Of a DNA stretch of 64,000 nt, positions 16,580 to 25,126 are shown in pieces (position 1 is the stretch's first letter; the number at the start of each line of letters is the position of its first letter). Location of the stretch: NCBI GenBank assembly GCA_020848745.1, contig JADLHM010000057.1:52304-116303 (forward strand). Direction: 5' to 3'. The notes beneath the pieces are model-generated. The model made no database searches, was not told the origin of the DNA, and worked only from the letters and a program-made list of their open reading frames with translations. The stretch comes from Deltaproteobacteria bacterium (GTDB taxonomy: Bacteria; Desulfobacterota; Binatia; UTPRO1). The position numbers were made by a program, and so were the translations under genes.

Positions 16580-16787
16580 GTACCGCCGACGAACCGGACG
16601 CCGATCAGGCGACCCCGAGGGAACGCCCGTCGCCGGAACGTCCGACGGTGCGCCGGAGGCGTCCGCCTCCGAGAGCTCCGCGGCCGCGCCGTCCCCGGAG
16701 CCGGCGGCCGCCGCCTTCACGACCGGCGCGGCGCTCCCGAGCGGCGGCGCGCCGATCGACGACGCGCCGGCCGCGCTCGACGCCGCC

Positions 16788-18704
16788 GTGCGCCCCGAGG
16801 GCGGACAACGGCCGCCCGGACCCCGCCGCCGTCGTCGCCGCGGCGGCCGCCGCACGTGCCCGAACGTCGGCGCGGGTAGCAACGGCGAGTCGCCGCCGGT
16901 CGAGACCACTGCGGGGCTCGACGCCGTCCAGGCGGCAGAGCAGCCGGCGCCCGAGGGCGCGCCGCAGAACGGCCCACAACCGGGGAGCGGCCGCCGGCGC
17001 CGCCGCCGGCGCAAGCGCCGCGGGCACGGCGCCGGCCAGCCGGGCTACGGTGCGCCGTCGAGCGCGGTCGAGGCGGCCGCGCGGCGGCTCGGGCTCCATC
17101 GCCTCTACCCCGAGCAGCAACGCATCGTCGCCGAAGCGTCGGCGGGCCGCGACGTGCTGGTGGTGCTGCCGACCGGTTACGGCAAGTCGGCCTGCTACCA
17201 GATCCCGTCGATGACGCTGGCGAAGCCCGTCGTGCTCTGCTCGCCGCTGCTGGCGCTCCTCGAGGACCAGCACACCAAGCTCCAGAAGCTCGACGTCCCG
17301 GTCATCCGCCTCGACGGCACGATCCGCGGCAGGGCGCGTAAGGCCGCCTTCGAGCGCCTCGAGGCCGGCGGTCCGATCCTCCTCATGACGACGCCCGAGA
17401 CGCTCGGTTCACCCGAGCTCCTCGCGTCGCTCGGGAAGACCGGCATCGGGCTCGCCGCCGTCGACGAGGCGCACTGCATCTCGGAGTGGGGCCACGACTT
17501 CCGCCCGGCGTATCTCCGGATCGGCGAGCACCTGCGGGCGCTCGGTCGGCCGCCGATCATGGCGCTCACCGCGACCGCCACCGAAAAGGTGCGCGAGGAC
17601 ATCAGCCGCTTCCTCGGCCTCGACGATCCCGTGGTCGTGTCGAGCTCGCCACACCGTTCGAACCTGGCCTTCCAGGTGCTCGAATGCCAAGGCGACATGC
17701 GCTCACGCGCCCTCATCCGCTTCGTCCGCCGCCTGCACCGGCCGGGCATCGTCTACTGCACGACCACGCGCGAGGTCGACAGCGTCTACCTCGTGATGCG
17801 CCAGCTCGACATCCCGGCGCACCGCTACCACGGCAAGATGACCGCCGCGGAGCGCGTGCACGAGCAGGAGATGTACATGAAGTCGGGGCGGCGCACCGTG
17901 ATGGTCGCGACGAGCGCCTTCGGCCTCGGCATCGACAAGCCCGACATCCGCTACATCATCCACTACCAGGCGCCGGCCTCGCTCGAGCAATACGTGCAGG
18001 AGGCCGGGCGCGCCGGCCGCGACGGTCGCCGCTCCGATTGCATCCTGCTCTACGACCCGTCGGACCGCGCGATCCACGAGCTCCTTCTCGGCAAGAGCCG
18101 CGTCCGCCCGGATCAGCTCTACAAGATCGGCGAGGCGCTCGCGGCGTGGGGCGGCGAGAACCGCACGCCGACGCTGGAGGCGCTGTCGATGTCGGCGGGC
18201 CTCGGTCCGCGCATCGCGCAGGCCCTCCTCGCGATCCTCGAGGAAGCCGAGCTCGTCCGTATGAGCGACGGCACGATCGAGGTGCTGCGACCGGAGACGA
18301 TCGAGGAGGAGTCCCGCCACCTCGCCGGGCAGTTCGCCACCCTGCGCACACAGGACGGGAGGCGCCTCGACTCCGTCGCCGAGTACGTCCACGCGCCGGG
18401 CTGCCGCGCCGTCACCCTGCGCCGCTATTTCGGCGAATCGAACGAGCGTCCCTGCGGCCTCTGCGACGCGTGCCGCGGCGTGGCGAAGCGCCCGGCGAGC
18501 TTCTACGAGCCGGTCGTGCGCCCGCCGCGGCGCCGGCGCCGCGAGCGCGAGCGGATGGCGCGGCGCGAGCGCGGCCGGAACCGGCGCCGACGGAAGAACG
18601 TCGCGGCGCCGACGGCGGTCGCGGCGCCCCCCGTGCCCGCGCACGAGACGGTGGCAGAGCCGGCCCCGATGCTGCCCCCGCCGCTGCCGCCGATCGACCT
18701 GTAG
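16788..18704 (+). CDS. recQ: RecQ-type ATP-dependent DNA helicase with basic N- and C-terminal tails
   Basis: A 638-residue RecQ helicase that unwinds DNA 3' to 5' in recombination and repair. Walker A is LPTGYGKS (about residues 127-134) and Walker B/motif II is DEAHCISEWGHDFRP (about 226-240). The helicase C domain ends with QEAGRAGRDGRRSD. The zinc-binding RecQ-Ct motif follows (CRAVTLRRYFG... CGLCDACRG), with the expected four Cys. There is no HRDC domain. Unusual are an Arg-rich N-terminal extension of about 90 residues and an Arg-rich, Pro-ending C-terminal tail of about 70. The GTG at 16788 is the first ATG/GTG in frame; the preceding 200 bases are open but contain no start. Confidence 0.9.
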   Translation: MRPEGGQRPPGPRRRRRRGGRRTCPNVGAGSNGESPPVETTAGLDAVQAAEQPAPEGAPQNGPQPGSGRRRRRRRKRRGHGAGQPGYGAPSSAVEAAARRLGLHRLYPEQQRIVAEASAGRDVLVVLPTGYGKSACYQIPSMTLAKPVVLCSPLLALLEDQHTKLQKLDVPVIRLDGTIRGRARKAAFERLEAGGPILLMTTPETLGSPELLASLGKTGIGLAAVDEAHCISEWGHDFRPAYLRIGEHLRALGRPPIMALTATATEKVREDISRFLGLDDPVVVSSSPHRSNLAFQVLECQGDMRSRALIRFVRRLHRPGIVYCTTTREVDSVYLVMRQLDIPAHRYHGKMTAAERVHEQEMYMKSGRRTVMVATSAFGLGIDKPDIRYIIHYQAPASLEQYVQEAGRAGRDGRRSDCILLYDPSDRAIHELLLGKSRVRPDQLYKIGEALAAWGGENRTPTLEALSMSAGLGPRIAQALLAILEEAELVRMSDGTIEVLRPETIEEESRHLAGQFATLRTQDGRRLDSVAEYVHAPGCRAVTLRRYFGESNERPCGLCDACRGVAKRPASFYEPVVRPPRRRRRERERMARRERGRNRRRRKNVAAPTAVAAPPVPAHETVAEPAPMLPPPLPPIDL

Positions 18705-18707
18705 TCC

Positions 18708-18740
18708 GCGCCGGTCGCGCCTGGCCTGCGCCGGTCGCGC
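18708..18740. repeat. Short direct repeat after recQ
   Basis: GCGCCGGTCGCGC occurs at 18708-18720 and again at 18728-18740, a perfect 13-base direct repeat with a 20-base period, just after the recQ stop. It has no evident function. Confidence 0.6.
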
Positions 18741-18743
18741 ACG

Positions 18744-18759
18744 ACCGAGGGTCCTCGGT
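18744..18759. terminator. Weak hairpin between convergent recQ and THUMP genes
   Basis: ACCGAGG and CCTCGGT pair over a two-base gap between two convergent genes. There is no T-run on either side and the loop is too short, so it would need breathing. This is a weak terminator candidate only. Confidence 0.25.
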
Positions 18760-18812
18760 GACGCGATGGCGGGGCAGTCGTTTCGCTCCCGCCCCTCCGA
18801 TCCCCATTCGGC

Positions 18813-19352
18813 TCAGAGCCGTACGAAGGTGTGCCGGCGGTGGGCTCGCGTCACCAGCCCCAGGCCGACGGCGTCGCCGATGATCTCCACGGCCAGGATG
18901 GCGTCGGGGTCGGTGAAGGAGACTTCGGGTGTTTCGCCGCGCGCCTCCAGGGCCTCCACCAGGGCGCCGCCGAGGAGGCGCTCGAGGTGGTCGGACCGGA
19001 GGATGCGGCGGTGGCCGCGGCGCTCGACACGAACGTGGAACGAGCGACCGACGAGCGCGTCGACGAACGGCGCGACCTCGGCGACGAGCTGCACGTCGAC
19101 GTCGCCCGCGAGCGCGAGCGTCCGCTCGACGGGCACCACGCGCGCGAGCACCTCGGCCGCGAGGATCGCATCCCCCTCGATCCGCTCCGCGAGCGCGGCA
19201 AGGCACGCGTCGACGTCGCCGGTGCGCCCGACGAGCACCTCGGCGTACCCGGCGCGCCGGAGCTGCACGATCGGACGCACCGCCCGCACGAGATCGTGGC
19301 GCCGGCCGCCGTGCGCGGTGACGACGAGGTTCCAATCGAGGCGCGCGAACAC
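18813..19352 (-). CDS. Stand-alone THUMP-domain RNA-binding protein
   Basis: A 179-residue protein made of a THUMP module and little else. It resembles the COG1818-type predicted RNA-binding proteins more than complete tRNA-modifying enzymes. Characteristic is the C-terminal half (about residues 100-170): SFHVRVERRGH, LERLLGGALVEALEARG, PEVSFTDPDAILAVEIIGD and LGLVTR. In larger enzymes THUMP delivers the tRNA acceptor end to a methylase, thiolase or deaminase; no such catalytic domain is fused here. The GTG at 19350-19352 with GGAGC just upstream gives a compact domain. The frame upstream is open but is the mprF leader read backwards. Confidence 0.8.
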   Translation of the reverse strand: MFARLDWNLVVTAHGGRRHDLVRAVRPIVQLRRAGYAEVLVGRTGDVDACLAALAERIEGDAILAAEVLARVVPVERTLALAGDVDVQLVAEVAPFVDALVGRSFHVRVERRGHRRILRSDHLERLLGGALVEALEARGETPEVSFTDPDAILAVEIIGDAVGLGLVTRAHRRHTFVRL

Positions 19353-19445
19353 ACCGCTCCATAACCGATGCCGAGCGGGAATGCTCGCGCCGTGCCGCCG
19401 GCACCGGCGTCGGCGCGCGCCTTGACGATCCCGAGGCGAGCGGCC

Positions 19446-22085
19446 ATGGGAGCGGACATGCCGTCTTCCGAGGTCGACGCCGACGCATCGTCCGCCTCGG
19501 GGGCGCGCCTGCGTGAACGGCTCGAACCCTATCGCCCCTGGCTCGGCTCCGCCTTCGGCATCGCCCTCTTCGGCGCGGCGCTCTGGGTTCTCCATCACGA
19601 GCTCCGCGCCTACTCGTACACCGAGGTGATCGCGGCCCTGCGCGGCCTGCCGCGATCGCGGCTCGCCCTCGGCCTCGCCTGCACCGCCGCGAGCTATCTG
19701 CTGCTCACCGGCTACGACGCGCTCGCGTGCCGGTATCTCGCGCACGCGCTTCGCTACCGGCAGATCGCGCTCGCGTCGTTCGTCGGCTACGCGTTCAGCC
19801 ACAACGTCGGCGCGTCGTTCCTCGGCGGCGGCGCGATCCGCTACCGCCTGTACTCGAGCTGGGGCCTCCAGGCCGGCGAGATCGCGACGATCGTCGCCTT
19901 CAACGGCATCACGTTCTGGCTCGGATTTCTCCTGCTGACCGGCGGCGCGCTCCTCTTCGAGCCGGCGGCGGCGCTCTCGGCGCACACCTTCCCGGCCGGT
20001 ACCGAGCCCGCGATCGGCGTCGTCTGCCTCGGCATCGTCGCGGCCTACGTCGGGTGGAGCGCGCTGCGCCGCACGCCGCTCCGCATCCGCGCCTTCGAAC
20101 TCCGCATCCCGCCGCTCGATCTCACCTTCGTGCAGCTCACGCTCTCGACCCTCGACTGGGCGCTCGCCGCGAGCGTGCTCTACGTGGTGCTGCCGCCGTC
20201 CCCGACGCTCGGATTCCCCGCGTTCCTCGCGGCGTTCCTGCTCGCCCAGGTCGCGGGGCTCGCGAGCCATCTCCCGGCGGGGCTCGGCGTCTTCGAGACC
20301 GTGATCCTGGTCGGGCTCGCGCCGTACCTCCCGGGTCCGGCGGTCCTCGGATCGCTCGTCGCGTACCGCGTGATCTACTACCTCGTGCCGCTGCTCGCCG
20401 CCGGCGCCCTGCTCGGGGCGCACGAGCTCTGGCGGCGTACGGTGGTCCGGCGCGTCGGCGGCCTCTTCGGCCGCATCGTTCCCGAGATCGTGCCGCAGGC
20501 GCTCGCCGTGACGACGTTCCTCGGCGGCGGCGTCCTCCTCGCCTCGGGAGCCACGCCGGCGATCCACGGCCGCCTCGGCTGGCTACAGACCTTCCTGCCG
20601 CTCCCCGTCCTCGAGACGTCGCACTTCTTCGGCAGCCTGACCGGCGTCGGCCTCCTCCTGCTCGCGCGCGGCCTGCAGCACCGCCTCGACGCCGCCTACC
20701 TCGGCACGGTCGCGCTCCTCGCGGTGGGCATCGTGTTCTCGCTGCTCAAGGGCTTCGACTACGAGGAAGCGATCATCCTGACCGTGATGCTCGCGGCGCT
20801 CCTGCCGTGCCGCAAGCACTTCTATCGCCGCGCGTCGCTCCTCGACGAGTCGTTCACGGCGGGTTGGAGCCTCGCGATCGCCCTGGTCGTCCTCGGCTCG
20901 CTCTGGCTCCTGCTGCTCTCCCACCGCCACGTCGACTACTCGAGCCAGCTGTGGTGGCAGTTCGAGTTCGGCGGCAACGCGCCGCGCGCGCTGCGCGCGA
21001 CGACGGCTGCGTCGGTGGTGCTGATGGCGACCGGGCTCGCCCGCCTCCTCCGCCCGGCGCCGCCGCGGTCACCGACGCCCTCCCCCGCCGACCTCGACCG
21101 CGCCGCGGCGGTGACCGCGGCGGCGCCCCGCACGTACGCGCACCTGGCGCTCCTCGGCGACAAGACCCTCCTCTTCCGCGACGACGCCCACGGCAGCCCG
21201 CGCGCCTTCATCATGTACGGCGTCGCAGGACGCAGCTGGGTGGCGTTCGGCGACCCCGTCGGACCGCCCGAGGACGCCCGCGAACTCGCGTGGCGCTTCC
21301 GCGAGCTCAGCGACGCGCACGTCGGCTGGACGGTCTTCTACGAAGTCGGCCCGGAGAACCTGCCGCTCTACCTCGACCTCGGCCTGAGCCTCCTGAAGCT
21401 CGGCGAGGAGGCGCGCGTGCCGCTCACGACGTTCGGACTCGAAGGCAGCGCGCGGAAGAGTCTGCGCCAGACCCATCGCCGCGTCGAGAAGGAGGCCGTG
21501 ACGTTCGCGCTCCTCCCGGCCGAAGAGGTCCCGGCTCTACTCCCCGACCTGCGGCGCGTCTCCGACGCCTGGCTCGCCGAGAAGAGCACGCGGGAAAAGG
21601 GCTTCTCGCTCGGTTTCTTCTCGCCGGACTACCTCCGCCGTGGCCCGGTCGCCGTCGCGCGCCGCGGCGAGCGGCTCGTGGCGTTCGCCAACGTCCTCCT
21701 CGGCGGCGGTCGCGAGGAGATCTCGGTCGACCTCATGCGCTACGAGCCCGCGACGGCCCCGCCGGGGGTGATGGACTACCTCTTCCTCGAGCTCATGCTG
21801 TGGGGCCGGGACGCCGGCTACCGCTGGTTTGGCCTCGGCATGGCGCCCTTCTCGGGCTTCGACGTGCGCACGCTCGCGCCGCTCTGGAGCCGCGCCGGCG
21901 CGTTCCTCTTCCGACAGGGCGAGCACTTCTACAACTTCCAGGGTGTCCGCAAGTACAAGGACAAGTTCGATCCGGTATGGGAGCCGCGCTACCTCGCGTC
22001 GCCCGGCGGGCTCGCGCTGCCGCGCATCCTGACGAACGTCGCGGCTCTCGTCTCGGGCGGCCTCACCGGCGTGATGCGCAAGTGA
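19446..22085 (+). CDS. mprF: MprF-type bifunctional phosphatidylglycerol aminoacyltransferase/flippase
   Basis: An 879-residue membrane protein, the normal MprF length. The N-terminal half (about residues 25-540) holds about 13-14 hydrophobic segments, including the flippase-like FSHNVGASFLGGGAIRYRLY and HLPAGLGVFE. The C-terminal half (about 560-850) is the cytoplasmic DUF2156/GNAT-fold aminoacyltransferase, with FGDPVG, LRQTHRR and GMAPFSG segments. MprF moves Lys or Ala from aminoacyl-tRNA onto phosphatidylglycerol and flips the lipid, lowering the negative surface charge and giving resistance to cationic peptides and acid. The ATG at 19446 (GAGGCGAGC upstream) is preferred to an in-frame ATG at 19368. 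An AcvB homologue, a likely antagonist, is at 43265-44653. Confidence 0.92.
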   Translation: MGADMPSSEVDADASSASGARLRERLEPYRPWLGSAFGIALFGAALWVLHHELRAYSYTEVIAALRGLPRSRLALGLACTAASYLLLTGYDALACRYLAHALRYRQIALASFVGYAFSHNVGASFLGGGAIRYRLYSSWGLQAGEIATIVAFNGITFWLGFLLLTGGALLFEPAAALSAHTFPAGTEPAIGVVCLGIVAAYVGWSALRRTPLRIRAFELRIPPLDLTFVQLTLSTLDWALAASVLYVVLPPSPTLGFPAFLAAFLLAQVAGLASHLPAGLGVFETVILVGLAPYLPGPAVLGSLVAYRVIYYLVPLLAAGALLGAHELWRRTVVRRVGGLFGRIVPEIVPQALAVTTFLGGGVLLASGATPAIHGRLGWLQTFLPLPVLETSHFFGSLTGVGLLLLARGLQHRLDAAYLGTVALLAVGIVFSLLKGFDYEEAIILTVMLAALLPCRKHFYRRASLLDESFTAGWSLAIALVVLGSLWLLLLSHRHVDYSSQLWWQFEFGGNAPRALRATTAASVVLMATGLARLLRPAPPRSPTPSPADLDRAAAVTAAAPRTYAHLALLGDKTLLFRDDAHGSPRAFIMYGVAGRSWVAFGDPVGPPEDARELAWRFRELSDAHVGWTVFYEVGPENLPLYLDLGLSLLKLGEEARVPLTTFGLEGSARKSLRQTHRRVEKEAVTFALLPAEEVPALLPDLRRVSDAWLAEKSTREKGFSLGFFSPDYLRRGPVAVARRGERLVAFANVLLGGGREEISVDLMRYEPATAPPGVMDYLFLELMLWGRDAGYRWFGLGMAPFSGFDVRTLAPLWSRAGAFLFRQGEHFYNFQGVRKYKDKFDPVWEPRYLASPGGLALPRILTNVAALVSGGLTGVMRK

Positions 22086-22151
22086 GCAGCCCCCCGCCGC
22101 TCTCACGTCGGAAACCGTGCCCGTAGGTCTCGGCGAAGAGGCGTCTCGAGG

Positions 22152-23855
22152 TCACGCGGCGCTCGCCGCCCGCGGCGTAGCCGGGCAGACGAGCCGAACG
22201 CGCGTACCCGCACCCGGCGCCGACCGCACCTCCAGGCGGCCCCCGAGCGCGAGCGCACGCTCCTCCATGCCGACGAGCCCGAGCGCCTCGCTCGCCCGTC
22301 TCGCCTCGGGCGCGAAGCCGCAACCGTCGTCCACGATCTCGAGCTCGAGCCCGTCCGAAGCGACCGCGAGAACAATCTCGATCGTCCGCGCTCCGGCATG
22401 ACGGACCGCGTTGACGAGCGCCTCCTGCGCGATGCGGTAGACGCCGATCTCGGTCTCCTCGTGGAGACGGGGGACCGGAGTGCGCACGTCGGTCGTGACC
22501 GTCGTCTCGACCGTGCTCATCCCCTCGGCGAGCGAGCAGAGGCTCTCCTCGATGCCGAGCTCGCGGAGCAACATCGGCCGGAGCTCGCGCGCGAGCTGCC
22601 GCAGGTGCTCGCCGACCTCACCGACGTAGCGGGCGGCGCGCGCGAGGTCCTCCGTCAATCCGGGCGCCGCTTCGGCCGCGCGGCGTCTGAGCGATTCGAT
22701 GAGGATGCCGATGCCCACGAGCTCCTGGCACACGTCGTCGTGCAGGTCGAAGCCGAGGCGCTTGCGCTCGTCCTCGCGAATACTCGCCTGGTGCCGCGCG
22801 AGGCTGCGCAGCCGCTCCTCGCTCCGCCGGAGCTCGTCGAGAGAGGCGCGCAGCGCGTCTTCCGCCTCGCGCCGCTCGGTGACGTCGCGCACGATGCCGC
22901 GCGCGCCGATGACCCGTCCGTCGGCGTCGTGGATCGCGGAGGCGACGCACTCGAGCCAGCGCCGCCCGCGCGGACCTGGCACCCAGTAGACCAGCGGCGG
23001 GATGTCCTCCCCCGCGGCCATGCGGACGCGGAGCGCGCGCGAGTCGGGATTCTCCGCGTCCTGGGGCACCAGGGTGTCGGCGGCACGGCCGATCAGCGCC
23101 GCCGCGGGCGCGCCGTAGGCGCGGGCGAACGCCTCGTTCGCGTAGGTGATGCGGCCGTCGACGTCGTGCGCGAAGATCATGTCGCGCGCGTGATCGGCGA
23201 GGTCGCGATACGCCTCATAGGCGGCGGCGAGTCGCCGGCCGGCGGCGCGCGCGGCGGCGGCCTGCTCGAATGTCCGCGCCGTGCTGCGTGCGAGCGCCTC
23301 CGCGACGACGAGCGCGACGCCGGCCCCGAGCGCCGTCTCGATCAGGATGATCGTCGGATCGCTGAAGCGATGAATCGTCGGCACCGCCACCGCCACCGGC
23401 AGCGTGATCGCGCCGGCCGCCGCCAGGAGGGCCGCCGCCGGCCGCCAGCCCCAGGCGAACGCCCAGGACGAGCCCATGCAGATGAGCAGCACCGCGAACA
23501 CCAGAATCTCGACCGAGCCGCCGACGAGCGCGAAGAAGCCCGTCGCCAGCGCCGTCAGCGCCACGCACGCGGCGAACGCGATCCGCGGCACGCGCGGTGC
23601 GCGCGGATCGGCGCGACACCAGACGATCGCCGCGACGAGCACGAACGCCTGGAGTCCCAACGACGTCGCCGCGAGCCCGAGTGTGAGCCCCTGGTGCAGG
23701 ACGAGTCCGGTACGGAGGACGAAGCCGAGGCCGAGCCAGCCGACCGCGAACCACGGCAGGCTCTCGGTGATGCGCTCGCGGCGGGCCTGCGCGAGCGTCG
23801 CGTCGCTCGCCCCATCCGCGGCGATCGCCGCGAGCTCGCTCGCTGGTGCCGTCAT
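22152..23855 (-). CDS. Membrane PAS histidine kinase of the NarX/DesK (HisKA_3) type
   Basis: A 567-residue sensor kinase. About five to six transmembrane helices (residues 32-190) are followed by a PAS domain (about 212-335, MIFAHDVDGRITYANEAFARAYG). The HisKA_3 dimerisation domain comes next, with the phospho-acceptor His in RLGFDLHDDVCQEL (about 372). A HATPase_c domain completes it (N-box EALVNAVRHAG, G1 VDDGCGF, G2 GLVGMEERA). Such kinases phosphorylate LuxR/NarL-type response regulators, but none is encoded in this window, so the partner lies elsewhere. The peroxiredoxin gene ends 23 bases upstream on the same strand, so the two may be cotranscribed; this would fit a redox signal but is only suggestive. 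Confidence 0.9.
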   Translation of the reverse strand: MTAPASELAAIAADGASDATLAQARRERITESLPWFAVGWLGLGFVLRTGLVLHQGLTLGLAATSLGLQAFVLVAAIVWCRADPRAPRVPRIAFAACVALTALATGFFALVGGSVEILVFAVLLICMGSSWAFAWGWRPAAALLAAAGAITLPVAVAVPTIHRFSDPTIILIETALGAGVALVVAEALARSTARTFEQAAAARAAGRRLAAAYEAYRDLADHARDMIFAHDVDGRITYANEAFARAYGAPAAALIGRAADTLVPQDAENPDSRALRVRMAAGEDIPPLVYWVPGPRGRRWLECVASAIHDADGRVIGARGIVRDVTERREAEDALRASLDELRRSEERLRSLARHQASIREDERKRLGFDLHDDVCQELVGIGILIESLRRRAAEAAPGLTEDLARAARYVGEVGEHLRQLARELRPMLLRELGIEESLCSLAEGMSTVETTVTTDVRTPVPRLHEETEIGVYRIAQEALVNAVRHAGARTIEIVLAVASDGLELEIVDDGCGFAPEARRASEALGLVGMEERALALGGRLEVRSAPGAGTRVRLVCPATPRAASAA

Positions 23856-23878
23856 GGCGGCTTCGCGGCGGACCGCGC

Positions 23879-24361
23879 CTACAACTGCGCGAGCACCGAG
23901 GCGGCGCTCGAGGCGCTCAGGCCCGTGTCGGGCTCGACGAGCAGCTTCTCGACCCGCCCGTCACGCAGGATCATCGCGTAGCGCCGCGAGCGCTGCCCCA
24001 TGCCGAAGCTCGAGGCGTCGAGCCCGAGCCCGACCGCACGCGTGAAGTCGCCGTTGCCGTCGGCGAGCATGCGCACCTTGCCTCCCGCGTTGCTGCTCTT
24101 GCCCCATGCGTCCATCACGAACGCGTCGTTGACCGATACGCACACGATCTCATCGGCGCCCTTGGCCCGCAGCGCCTTCTCCTGCTCCACGAAGCCCGGG
24201 AGGTGCTTCATCGAGCAGGTGGGCGTAAACGCCCCCGGCACCGCGAACACCACCACGCGCTTGCCGCGCGAGAGCTCCGCCAACGACACCTGCGACGGCT
24301 TGCCGTCAGCCATCTCGGTGAGTTTCACGTCGGGAACCGCATCGCCTTCTTTGATCGCCAT
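23879..24361 (-). CDS. Peroxiredoxin, Prx5/AhpE-like thiol peroxidase
   Basis: A 160-residue peroxiredoxin of the Prx5 subfamily, reducing hydrogen and alkyl peroxides. The peroxidatic Cys49 lies in VPGAFTPTCSMKHLPGF, the Prx5 signature. MDAWGKSS, DGNGDFTRAVGL, SFGMGQRSRRYAMI and the ending VEKLLVEPD(T)GLSASSAA match the family. A second conserved Cys is present in EIVCVSVND (about residue 73), but an atypical resolving Cys near the C terminus is not obvious. The ATG at 24361 with GAGGACG upstream gives the standard length. The frame extends upstream through a CxxC-containing stretch that is not typical of the family. Confidence 0.92.
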   Translation of the reverse strand: MAIKEGDAVPDVKLTEMADGKPSQVSLAELSRGKRVVVFAVPGAFTPTCSMKHLPGFVEQEKALRAKGADEIVCVSVNDAFVMDAWGKSSNAGGKVRMLADGNGDFTRAVGLGLDASSFGMGQRSRRYAMILRDGRVEKLLVEPDTGLSASSAASVLAQL

Positions 24362-24489
24362 GGCGTCCTCGCTGGTCGTGAAATTGGGCGCGCCGCACGC
24401 GGCGCACCATGTCCCCATGCCAAAGGGCCGCGGCGGCTGCAACCACGGTGCGGCGACGCGCGCACCAGCGACGTGCGAGTGCGCGCCAG

Positions 24490-24518
24490 TTGACGCTGCC
24501 GGGCCTCGCCACCTACAA
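24490..24518 (+). promoter_or_regulatory. Promoter of the TerB-GST-thioesterase operon
   Basis: TTGACG (24490-24495), a 17-base spacer and CTACAA (24513-24518) lie about 75 bases before the TerB start. The spacing is ideal for sigma-70; the -10 box is only a moderate match. Confidence 0.5.
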
Positions 24519-24592
24519 AGTCCCGTCGCTGGCCGACCGGCGACCGCGGTGCCGCCTTCGCACCTCGGAATCGAAGAAGGAGCCGACCCCTT

Positions 24593-25120
24593 ATGTCGTT
24601 GCTGAAGCTCCTCGGATGGGCGGAAGCCGAGCCGCCCGCGGAACGCCTCGCCGCCACCATCCAGGCGCGCCTGACCGACCTCCCGCCGACGCGCGCGGAG
24701 TTCGTCGCGGCGTTCGCCGGGCTGCTCGTGCGGGTCGCGTACGTCGACCGCAGCATCTCGGAGGCCGAGCGCGCGGTCCTGGCGCCGCTCCTGGCGGCGA
24801 ACGCCGGCTTGCCGGAGGCCGAGGCGGCGACCGTCATGGAGATCGTCGCGCACCGGGCGACCACCCTCGCAGGCATCAGCTACGCGTCCCTGACGCGCGC
24901 CTTCAACGCGATCGCCACCGCCGAGGAGAAGGAGCGCCTGATCGACTGCCTCTTCGCGGTCGCGACCGCCGAGGGGTCGATCTCCCTCGTCGAGGACGAG
25001 GAGGTCCGCGCCGTCGCGCGGGCTCTCTTGCTGTCCCACCGGCAACTGATCGCCGTCCGCAGCCGCTACAAGGATCAGCTCGAGGTGATCCAGGCGGCGC
25101 GCCAAGCACGCGGCGCCTGA
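24593..25120 (+). CDS. TerB-family (TerB-like) protein
   Basis: A 175-residue, mostly helical soluble protein of the TerB fold. The core repeats the acidic pattern of the family: VRVAYVDRSISEAERAVL (about residues 46-63) and AVATAEGSISLVEDEEVRAVA (about 122-142). These pair as metal-binding loops in TerB. The family is named for tellurite resistance, but most members are general stress or membrane-associated proteins, and no other ter genes are present. AAGGAG precedes the ATG. It starts a three-gene operon with the GST six bases downstream and the thioesterase. Confidence 0.82.
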   Translation: MSLLKLLGWAEAEPPAERLAATIQARLTDLPPTRAEFVAAFAGLLVRVAYVDRSISEAERAVLAPLLAANAGLPEAEAATVMEIVAHRATTLAGISYASLTRAFNAIATAEEKERLIDCLFAVATAEGSISLVEDEEVRAVARALLLSHRQLIAVRSRYKDQLEVIQAARQARGA

Positions 25121-25126
25121 GCGCCC

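Noticed and set aside
24362..24421. N-terminal extension of the peroxiredoxin with a CxxC motif
   Set aside because: The family normally starts at the MAIKEGD position, where GAGGACG provides a ribosome binding site. The CxxC-coding bases also form a GCGCCGC-AC-GCGGCGC inverted repeat, so the motif may be fortuitous.
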